Assembly: GCA_016869915.1 (NCBI GenBank)
Contig: VGDA01000046.1
Location: 1 to 13,738, forward strand
Length of the DNA: 13,738 bases
From: Alphaproteobacteria bacterium
GTDB lineage: Bacteria; Pseudomonadota; Alphaproteobacteria; CACIAM-22H2
Reading direction: 5' to 3'
Positions 7,683-13,738 of this stretch are shown here, in pieces; within the stretch, counting starts at the first letter, position 1; the number at the start of each line of letters is the position of its first letter. The notes below the pieces were generated by a model. The model was given only the letters and a program-made list of their open reading frames with translations, had not been told where the DNA came from and made no database searches. Both the position numbers and the translations under genes were made by a program.

Positions 7683-7689
7683 GGGTGCC

Positions 7690-10600
7690 TCACACGCTGA
7701 AGTACTTGGCCTGGGGATGCAGCAGGACGATCGCCGAGGTCGACTGCTCGGGATGCAGCTGGTCCTCGTCGGACATCTCGACGCCGATCCGCTCCGCGCC
7801 GAGCAGCCGGAGCAGCTGGTGCTGGTCGGCAAGGTTCGGGCAGGCCGGGTAGCCGAAGGAATAGCGCGAGCCGCGATAGCCCTGCTTGAGCATCGCATCC
7901 ATCTCCTTAGCGTCCTCGCCGGCGAAGCCCAGCTCGGCGCGGATGCGCTTGTGCGTGTACTCGGCCAGCGCCTCGGCGAGCTCGACGCCCAGGCCGTGCA
8001 GGTAGAGATAGTCCTGGTAGCGGTTCTCCGCGAACCAGGCGCGCGCGACGTCGCTCGCCTTCTGGCCCATCGTCACGACCTGCAGGCCGATCACGTCGGT
8101 CTCGCCCGACGCGCGGTCGCGGAAGAAGTCGGCGATGCACAACCCGCCCTCGCGCGCCTGGCGCGGGAACGCGAAGCGCGCCACCTCGCGCCGCGCCTCG
8201 GCGTCGTCGAACAGCACGACGCTGTCGCCCTCCGCGGCGCAGCGCCAGTAGCCGTAGCAGGACTGCGGCTGGAGGATGTCGTCCTTCTCGCAAAGCTCCA
8301 TGACGCGGCGCAGGATCGGGCGCAGCTCGCCATTCGCCCAGCGCTTCCATTCCTCGATCGACTTGCCGGCCTTGCGGAAGCCCCACTGGAACTGGAAGAG
8401 CATCGTCTCGTTGAGATACGGCACCAGAGCCTTCACCGGCACGCGCTCGACGACGCGCGCGCCCCAGAAGGGCGGCGCGGGCACGTCGTAGCCGCGCGCG
8501 AGCTCGGCGCGCCGCAGCCGCACCTCGTCGGCGTCGACGGGACGCAGCGGGCGCGCCGCCTGGCCCAGCACGCGCTTCGTGTTGGAGGGCCGGCTCTCCC
8601 GCTTCGCGGCGCTGGCCTCGACATGCCCGTCGAAGCTGCGCGCGACGACCCTGTTCATGAGGTCGAGCCCGTCGAAGGCGTCGCGCGCATAGGCGACGCG
8701 CCTGCCGCCATAGGAGGCAAGGCAGTCCTCCTCGACGTACTTGCGGGTCAGCGCGGCGCCGCCGAGCAGGACGGGGATGTCGATGCCCTCGCGGACCATC
8801 TCCTCGAGGTTCTCGCGCATCACCACCGTCGACTTGACGAGCAGGCCGGACATGCCGATCGCGTCCGCGCGATGCTCGCGCGCCGCCGCCATGATGCTCG
8901 CCACCGGCTGCTTGATGCCGAGGTTGACCACCCGGTAGCCGTTGTTGGTGAGGATGATGTCGACGAGGTTCTTGCCGATGTCGTGCACGTCGCCCTTCAC
9001 CGTGGCGAGGACGATCGTGCCCTTCTGCTGGCCCTCGACGCGCTCCATGTAGGGCTCGAGCCAGGCGACCGCCGTCTTCATCGTCTCCGCGGACTGCAGC
9101 ACGAAGGGCAGCTGCATCTTGCCGGCGCCGAAGAGCTCGCCGACGACCTTCATGCCGTCGAGCAGGAAGGTGTTGATGATGTCGAGCGGCTTCCAGCTCT
9201 TCATGGCCAGCGCGAGGTCGTCCTCGAGGCCGAGCTTGTCGCCGTCGACGATGCGTTCCTTGAGCCGCTCCTCGACCGCCTCGGCGCGCTTGCGCGCGAC
9301 CTTGGCCGAGGCCTGGCGGTCCTGGAACAGGGCGATGAAGGCCTGCAGCGGGTCGTAGCCCTCGCGGCGCCGGTCGAAGATCAGGTCCTCGGCGACCTGG
9401 ACCTCCTCGGCGGGGATCTTGTGCAGCGGCACGATCTTCGAATGGTGGACGATCGCGCCCGTCATGCCGCGGCGCACCGCGTGGTCGAGGAAGACGGAGT
9501 TGAGGACGTGGCGCGCGGCGGCGTTGAGGCCGAAGGAGACGTTGGAGAGGCCGAGCACGATCTGGCACTCCGGCAGCTCGCGCGCGATGGCCTCGATGCC
9601 CTCCAGCGTCCACAGCGCGAGCTTGCGGTCGTCCTCGTTGCCCGTCGCGATGGTGAAGGTCAGCGGGTCAATCATCAGGTCGGAGGATGGAAGCCCGTGG
9701 CGCACGCAGGCGAAGTCGTGCAGCCGCTTCGCGATGCGCAGCTTGCCCTCGACGTCCTTCGCCATCCCCACCTCGTCGATGGTCAGGGCGACGACCGCGC
9801 AGCCGAAGCGGCGCGCGAGGTGCATGCGCTTCTCCGCCGCGTCCTCGCCGTCCTCGAAATTGATCGAGTTCAGGATCGCCTTGCCGCCATAGAGCTTCAG
9901 TGCGCTGTCCAGCACCGGGTACTCGGTCGAGTCGATCACCAGCGGCGCGTTGACGCTGCCTCGCATGCGCCGCACGACCTCGTCCATCTCCGCGACCTCG
10001 TCGCGGCCGACGAAGGCGGTGCAGATGTCGAGCGCGTTCGAGCCCTCGCGGACCTGCTCGCGGCCCATCGCGACGCAGCCCTCCCAGTCGCCCTTCTCTT
10101 GCAGCGTGCGCCACTGCCTGGAGCCGTTGGCGTTGCAGCGCTCGCCGATCGAGAAATAGGAGTTCTCCTGGCGCAGCGGCACCTGGCCGTAGAGCGAGGC
10201 GACGGACGGCACCCATTCGGGCCGGCGCTGGCGCGGCGCTGGCCTGTGCGCCGTGCCGCCGAGGCGGCGCAGCATCGCGTCGAGCGCGGCGATGTGCTGG
10301 ATGTCGGTGCCGCAGCAGCCGCCGACCAGGTTCAGGCCGTCCTCGCGCACGAAGCGCTCTAGCCAGCGCGACATCTCGTCGGGCCCGAGCGGGTAGTGCG
10401 TCCTGCCCTCCACGAGTTCCGGCAGGCCGGCATTGGGCTGCACCGAGACCAGGCCGGTCCAGTTCTCAGCGATCCACTTCACGTGCTCGGCCATCTCCTG
10501 CGGCCCGGTGGCGCAGTTGAGCCCGATCACGGGCACGTCGAGGGCGTGGATCACCGTCGCCGCCGCCGCGATGTCCGCGCCGACCAGCAGCGTGCCCGTC

Positions 10601-11181
10601 GTCTCGACCGTGACCTGCACCATGATCGGGGTGTCGACGCCGGCGGCGGCGCGCGCGATCTTCGCGCCGTTCACGGCGGCCTTGATCTGCAGCGGGTCCT
10701 GGCAGGTCTCGACCAGGAAGGCGTCGACGCCGCCCGCTACCAGGCCCCTGGCCTGCACCGCGAGCGCCTGCTCGAGCTCGTCGTAGCCGACATGGCCGAG
10801 GCTGGGCAGCTTCGTGCCCGGGCCGATCGAGCCGATGACGAAGCGCGGACGGCCGTCGCGCGCGAAGGCCTCGGTCGCCTCGCGGGCGAGCTCCGCCGCG
10901 CGCTGGTTGATCCAGTGCGCCTCCGCCTCGAGGCCGAACTCGCCGAGCGTTATCGGCGAGGCGCCGAAGGTGTTGGTCTGGACGCAGTCCGAGCCCGCCT
11001 CGAGATAGCCGCGATGGATCTCGCGCACGATGTCCGGGCGCGACTTCACCAGCACCTCGGTGCAGTTCTCCTTGCCGAGGTAGTCGCGCTCGACGTCGAG
11101 CGACATGGCCTGCACGCGGCTGCCCATGCCGCCGTCGCAGAGGAGGACGCGCTCGCGCAGCGCGTCGAGGAACCTGGACAT
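7690..11181 (-). CDS. metH: Cobalamin-dependent methionine synthase, full-length single chain
   Basis: This 1163-aa cytoplasmic enzyme transfers a methyl group from 5-methyltetrahydrofolate through cobalamin to homocysteine, giving methionine. The N-terminal homocysteine domain starts LLCDGGMGSRVQAM and carries the zinc ligands C223 (GLNCATGP) and C289-C290 (GGCCGTD). The folate-binding domain includes GERCNANGSRQWR and later VDGDKLGLEDD and IVHHSKIVPL. The cobalamin domain has the DxHxxG motif D731-V-H733-D-I-G736, with His the lower axial ligand. The C-terminal reactivation domain contains RGSRYSFGYPACPNL (C1114), which binds AdoMet for reductive methylation. The protein ends at HPQAKYFSV, without the extra tail seen in E. 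coli (1227 aa). The start is supported by GGAGG 5 nt upstream. It lies 13 bp after metF. All four modules look intact. Confidence 0.97.
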   Translation of the reverse strand: MSRFLDALRERVLLCDGGMGSRVQAMSLDVERDYLGKENCTEVLVKSRPDIVREIHRGYLEAGSDCVQTNTFGASPITLGEFGLEAEAHWINQRAAELAREATEAFARDGRPRFVIGSIGPGTKLPSLGHVGYDELEQALAVQARGLVAGGVDAFLVETCQDPLQIKAAVNGAKIARAAAGVDTPIMVQVTVETTGTLLVGADIAAAATVIHALDVPVIGLNCATGPQEMAEHVKWIAENWTGLVSVQPNAGLPELVEGRTHYPLGPDEMSRWLERFVREDGLNLVGGCCGTDIQHIAALDAMLRRLGGTAHRPAPRQRRPEWVPSVASLYGQVPLRQENSYFSIGERCNANGSRQWRTLQEKGDWEGCVAMGREQVREGSNALDICTAFVGRDEVAEMDEVVRRMRGSVNAPLVIDSTEYPVLDSALKLYGGKAILNSINFEDGEDAAEKRMHLARRFGCAVVALTIDEVGMAKDVEGKLRIAKRLHDFACVRHGLPSSDLMIDPLTFTIATGNEDDRKLALWTLEGIEAIARELPECQIVLGLSNVSFGLNAAARHVLNSVFLDHAVRRGMTGAIVHHSKIVPLHKIPAEEVQVAEDLIFDRRREGYDPLQAFIALFQDRQASAKVARKRAEAVEERLKERIVDGDKLGLEDDLALAMKSWKPLDIINTFLLDGMKVVGELFGAGKMQLPFVLQSAETMKTAVAWLEPYMERVEGQQKGTIVLATVKGDVHDIGKNLVDIILTNNGYRVVNLGIKQPVASIMAAAREHRADAIGMSGLLVKSTVVMRENLEEMVREGIDIPVLLGGAALTRKYVEEDCLASYGGRRVAYARDAFDGLDLMNRVVARSFDGHVEASAAKRESRPSNTKRVLGQAARPLRPVDADEVRLRRAELARGYDVPAPPFWGARVVERVPVKALVPYLNETMLFQFQWGFRKAGKSIEEWKRWANGELRPILRRVMELCEKDDILQPQSCYGYWRCAAEGDSVVLFDDAEARREVARFAFPRQAREGGLCIADFFRDRASGETDVIGLQVVTMGQKASDVARAWFAENRYQDYLYLHGLGVELAEALAEYTHKRIRAELGFAGEDAKEMDAMLKQGYRGSRYSFGYPACPNLADQHQLLRLLGAERIGVEMSDEDQLHPEQSTSAIVLLHPQAKYFSV

Positions 11182-11194
11182 CGATGCCTCCGGG

Positions 11195-12097
11195 TCAGGC
11201 CGCTGAGCGCACGGTCGCGGCAGGGCGCATGCCGAGGATGTGGCAGAGCGCGTAGGTCAGGTCGGCGCGGTTGAGCGTGTAGAAGTGGAAATCCTCGACG
11301 CCGTGCTCCTGCAGGCGGCGCACCTGCTCCGCGGCGACCGTCGCCGCGACGAGGCGGCGCGTGTCCGCGTCCTCGTCGAGGCCGTCGAACAGCGCCGCGA
11401 GCCATCCGGGAACGCTTGCGCCGCACATGCGCGAGAACTTCACGACCTGCTGGAAGTTCGTCACCGGCAGGATGCCGGGGATGATCGGCGCCGCGATGCC
11501 GGCCTTGGCGCAGCGGTCGCGGAAGCGCAGGAATGTCCAGACGTCGAAGAAATACTGCGAGATCGCGCGCGTGGCGCCGGCGTCGAGCTTGCGGCGCAGG
11601 TTGTCGAGGTCGGCCTCCGGCGACGAGGCCTCGGGATGCGTCTCGGGATAGGCGCCGACGGAGACCTCGAAGTCGGCGACGCGGCGGATCCCCGCGACGA
11701 GGTCGGCCGCGTAGGCGTAGCCGCCGGGATGCGGGGCATAGGACGTGCTGCCGGCGGGCGGGTCGCCGCGCAGGGCGACGATGTGGCGCACGCCCGCCTC
11801 CCAGTATTCGCGCACGACGCGGTCGATCTCCTCGCGCGTCGCGCCGACGCAGGTCAGGTGCGCCGCCGGCCTCAGCGACGTATCGTCGACGATGCGCTTC
11901 ACCGTGGCATGGGTGCGCTCGCGCGTCGTGCCGCCCGCGCCGTAGGTGACCGACACGAATTGCGGCGCCAGCGGCTCGAGGCGCTTCACCGCGTGCCAGA
12001 GCTGTTCGTCCATCGCCGCGGTCTTGGGCGGGAAGAACTCGAAGCTGACCCTGAGCCTGGAGCCGGGCAGCGCGCCGCCGATATGTCCGTTGGGCAT
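11195..12097 (-). CDS. metF: 5,10-methylenetetrahydrofolate reductase
   Basis: This 300-aa FAD-dependent TIM-barrel enzyme reduces methylenetetrahydrofolate to 5-methyltetrahydrofolate, the methyl donor for MetH next door. Family signatures are RVSFEFFPPKT (16-26, with the catalytic Glu E20), FVSVTYGAGG (47-56), IVALRGDPP (106-114, D112), SVGAYPETHPEA (146-157) and ISQYFFD (179-185). It ends with FHFYTLNRADLTYAL, the usual C-terminal motif. Length matches bacterial MetF. The ATG at 12097 follows GAGGAA at a normal distance; the open frame continues far upstream, but only through sequence antisense to or overlapping the regulator gene. It lies 26 bp after the regulator and 13 bp before metH, so the three are almost certainly cotranscribed. 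Confidence 0.96.
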   Translation of the reverse strand: MPNGHIGGALPGSRLRVSFEFFPPKTAAMDEQLWHAVKRLEPLAPQFVSVTYGAGGTTRERTHATVKRIVDDTSLRPAAHLTCVGATREEIDRVVREYWEAGVRHIVALRGDPPAGSTSYAPHPGGYAYAADLVAGIRRVADFEVSVGAYPETHPEASSPEADLDNLRRKLDAGATRAISQYFFDVWTFLRFRDRCAKAGIAAPIIPGILPVTNFQQVVKFSRMCGASVPGWLAALFDGLDEDADTRRLVAATVAAEQVRRLQEHGVEDFHFYTLNRADLTYALCHILGMRPAATVRSAA

Positions 12098-12123
12098 TGA
12101 GCTGTTCCTCGATGGTCGTTCGT

Positions 12124-13053
12124 TCAGCCCGGCCGCCGCGCCTGCCAGAGCGCGACGGTGAGCCGGTTTCCGGGAAGCGTCGCCGCGGCGCCGGGCTCGA
12201 GCCCGGCCTCGACGAGCCAGTCGTTCACCTCGCAGTCGGCGAAGCCGAGGCGGCGATGCGCGTGGTCGCTGCGCAGCGCCTCGACGTCGTGCGGCGCGAA
12301 GTCGACGATCACGACGCACCCGCCGGGGCGCACCACGCGCGCCGCCTCGGCGATCGCGGCGGCCGGGTCGTCGGCGAAATGCAGCACCTGGTGGAAGGTG
12401 ACGGCATCGAAGGCGGGCGCCGGCCAGGGAAGCCGGTACATGTCGGCGTGGCGGACATAGACGTTGGAGAGGCCGGCGCGCGAGAGGTTGGCGCGCGCGA
12501 CCGAGAGCATCTCGTGGGACAGGTCTACGCCGACCCCGGCGACGCCGCGCTCGCCGTAGAGTTCGAGGATCCGGCCCGTGCCGGTCCCCACGTCCAGCAG
12601 CGCGCTCAACCCGCCGGCCGGCAGCATCGACAGCAGGCGCCCCTCGACGAGCCCGTCGTCGACCTGCATGGAGCGGATCTCGTTCCAGCGCCCGGCATTG
12701 GCGTCGAAGTAGCCCTGGGCCGCCGCGGCGCGCGCCCGGCGCACGAGGGCGAGGCGCTCGCGGTCCTGCGCGATCGTCGTGCCGGCCTCCGGCAGCTGCC
12801 CGACGATGTGGCGCGCCAGCTGGCCGGCGGGGGTCTCGCCAGCGAGGCGATAGAAGGCCCAGCTGCCTTCGGGCAGCCGCTGGAGGAGCCCGGCATCGGT
12901 GAGCTGCTTGAGGTGGCGCGAGACCCGCGGCTGGCTCTGCCCGACGATCTGCGTGAGTTCGCTGACGGTGAACTCCCCTTCGGCGCAAAGCGCGAGGAGC
13001 CGCAGCCTCGTGGGCTCGGCAACGGCGCGCAGGGCGGAGAGAAGCGTATCCAT
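12124..13053 (-). CDS. ArsR-family regulator fused to a SAM-dependent methyltransferase-like domain
   Basis: This 309-aa protein has two parts. Residues about 1-75 are an ArsR-type winged helix: LRAVAEPTRLRLLALCAEGEFTVSEL, then the recognition helix region QSQPRVSRHLKQLTDAGLL (39-57) and a wing around EGSWAFYRL. The usual metal-binding Cys pair of the ArsR box is absent (EFTVSEL in place of ELCVCDL), so it is not a classical metal sensor. Residues about 110-309 form a class I methyltransferase fold: LLDVGTGTGRIL (152-163), VGVDLS (174-179) and VRHADMYRLPWPAPAFDAV. The fold should bind AdoMet or AdoHcy. As the first gene of the metF-metH operon it probably senses methylation status and controls its own operon; SahR, a described ArsR-family regulator of the methionine/AdoHcy cycle, is the closest named idea, but orthology is not shown. 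The ribosome binding site is weak. Confidence 0.88.
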   Translation of the reverse strand: MDTLLSALRAVAEPTRLRLLALCAEGEFTVSELTQIVGQSQPRVSRHLKQLTDAGLLQRLPEGSWAFYRLAGETPAGQLARHIVGQLPEAGTTIAQDRERLALVRRARAAAAQGYFDANAGRWNEIRSMQVDDGLVEGRLLSMLPAGGLSALLDVGTGTGRILELYGERGVAGVGVDLSHEMLSVARANLSRAGLSNVYVRHADMYRLPWPAPAFDAVTFHQVLHFADDPAAAIAEAARVVRPGGCVVIVDFAPHDVEALRSDHAHRRLGFADCEVNDWLVEAGLEPGAAATLPGNRLTVALWQARRPG

Positions 13054-13119
13054 GGATCGATTCGAAGAACGAAAGAATGATATGCGCAATTCCTTATATC
13101 CATATCGATTGAAAGGCAA
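13048..13119 (-). promoter_or_regulatory. Candidate promoter/operator of the methionine operon
   Basis: This is the most AT-rich stretch in the window, directly upstream of and overlapping the regulator start. On the + strand GATATG (13079-13084) and CATATC (13101-13106) form a perfect inverted repeat with centres 22 bp apart, and a further ATATC lies at 13096-13100. A second pattern, ATCCATGGATCGATTCGAA at 13048-13066, recurs in shortened form as ATCCATATCGATTGAA at 13098-13113. On the minus strand TTGCCT (13119-13114) and TATAAG (13098-13093) could be -35 and -10 boxes, but the 15-bp spacing is short. The layout fits autoregulation by the ArsR-type protein; binding is inferred. Confidence 0.4.
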
Positions 13120-13315
13120 GGCGCATGATCGACGATGGATGCATGTGCGCGCCTGTTCGCACTGCAGGGGCTGTGCTATGCAGATCGTGCAGGCGCGGAG
13201 TCCCATACCGGCCCTTAACCCTGCATTGACGCCACCATGGTTGAATGGTCGCGCGAATCGGGCACCCGTAACTTTCCGGGGGTCCTGCTCCAGCGCGAAC
13301 GAGGTAGCAGCGACG

Positions 13316-13738
13316 ATGCCTTCAGAGACGAGACTGGCCGGCCCGCGCCAGTGGCTTGCGTTTGCGGCGCGCGGCTGCGCCATCCTGGCGCTGGGCGCCC
13401 TCGCCGCCTGCTCCACGGCGAACGCCCCTGCTGGCGATGCCGCGGCAAACGACCCGATCGAGCCGTTCAACCGCTACATCTTCGAGGTCAACCGGTTCGG
13501 CGACGAGTTCGTCGGCAAGCCCCTCGCGACGATCTATCGCCAGACGGTGCCCGATCCCGCCCGCAACTCGGTCGCGAATGCGGTTTCGAACCTTCGCCTG
13601 CCCTGGACCGCGGTGAACGACGTGCTCCAGGGACAGTTCGGCCGGGCGGGCGACGCGATCGCGCGATTCGGGCTCAATTCGACCTTCGGCGTCCTCGGCC
13701 TCTTCGACATGGCCAAGGACAATGGATACCCGCACCAC
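13316..13738 (+). CDS. mlaA: MlaA/VacJ-family outer-membrane lipoprotein (N-terminal part, cut by window end)
   Basis: The frame stays open to the last base, giving 141 residues. The N-terminus is a lipoprotein signal: a short basic region, the hydrophobic stretch AILALGALAAC with lipobox L29-A-A-C32, and Ser at +2, which favours the outer membrane. The mature part has the family hallmark NDPIEPFNRYIFEVNRFGDE (45-64), followed by LRLPWTAVNDVLQGQ and FGLNSTFGVLGLFDMA. MlaA removes misplaced phospholipids from the outer leaflet of the outer membrane and passes them to the periplasmic carrier MlaC. The ATG at 13316 has GAGG (13301-13304) 11 nt upstream. The gene diverges from the methionine regulator across 262 bp; no clear promoter of its own stands out. 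Roughly half of the protein is missing here. Confidence 0.92.
   Translation, partial: MPSETRLAGPRQWLAFAARGCAILALGALAACSTANAPAGDAAANDPIEPFNRYIFEVNRFGDEFVGKPLATIYRQTVPDPARNSVANAVSNLRLPWTAVNDVLQGQFGRAGDAIARFGLNSTFGVLGLFDMAKDNGYPHH

Noticed and set aside
7681..10362. An 893-codon open frame on the + strand opposite metH
   Set aside because: It lies wholly antisense to a clear MetH. It is rich in Arg, Ala, Val, His, Leu and Asp in the pattern expected from a GC-rich opposite strand, and it has no domain motif.
12098..12988. Upstream extension of metF through the regulator gene
   Set aside because: The frame is only the out-of-phase reading of the regulator gene. The ATG at 12097 has its own ribosome binding site and gives a standard 300-aa MetF.
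13054..13470. N-terminal extension of the regulator
   Set aside because: It would run through the AT-rich promoter region and overlap the divergent mlaA gene. The ArsR domain begins right at residue 1 of the 13053 start.

Overview
The window looks like chromosomal DNA of a high-GC alphaproteobacterium. I infer this from the strong G/C bias at third codon positions, the Tat-type solute-binding protein with Liv-type permeases, and the arrangement of an ArsR-methyltransferase regulator upstream of metF and metH. The genus cannot be told from the sequence. I see no mobile element, phage gene, CRISPR array, tRNA or rRNA.

Layout. (1) Positions 78-4810 (+) encode a branched-chain-amino-acid-type (HAAT family) ABC importer: a Tat-exported solute-binding protein, a LivH-like permease, and one 841-residue protein that fuses the LivM-like permease, LivG-like ATPase and LivF-like ATPase. 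A perfect 15-bp hairpin and a 26-codon mini-ORF lie between the binding protein and the permease. (2) Positions 4811-5356 are a 546-bp gap with no convincing gene. (3) Positions 5357-6724 (+) encode a type II NADH dehydrogenase very like enterobacterial Ndh, followed by a hairpin in the short convergent gap. (4) Positions 13053 down to 6789 (-) form a tight four-gene methionine operon. Its order is ArsR/methyltransferase regulator, metF, metH, then a PuuE-like polysaccharide-deacetylase-family gene, with gaps of 26, 13 and 7 bp. (5) From 13316 (+), diverging from the regulator, the start of an MlaA/VacJ outer-membrane lipoprotein gene runs off the right end.

How the genes work together. MetF makes 5-methyltetrahydrofolate and cobalamin-dependent MetH uses it to methylate homocysteine to methionine. 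The regulator carries an AdoMet/AdoHcy-type fold and is well placed to sense the methylation state and control its own operon. The AT-rich ATATC/GATAT region just upstream of it is the natural operator candidate. The deacetylase-like gene is coupled to metH but has no obvious methionine role. The transporter would need only two membrane polypeptides plus one binding protein, because three of the usual subunits are fused.

The most notable points are the triple LivM-LivG-LivF fusion, the hairpin and mini-ORF before livH, the deacetylase gene in the methionine operon, and the repeated motifs upstream of the regulator. I did not find clear evidence of a wholly new system.
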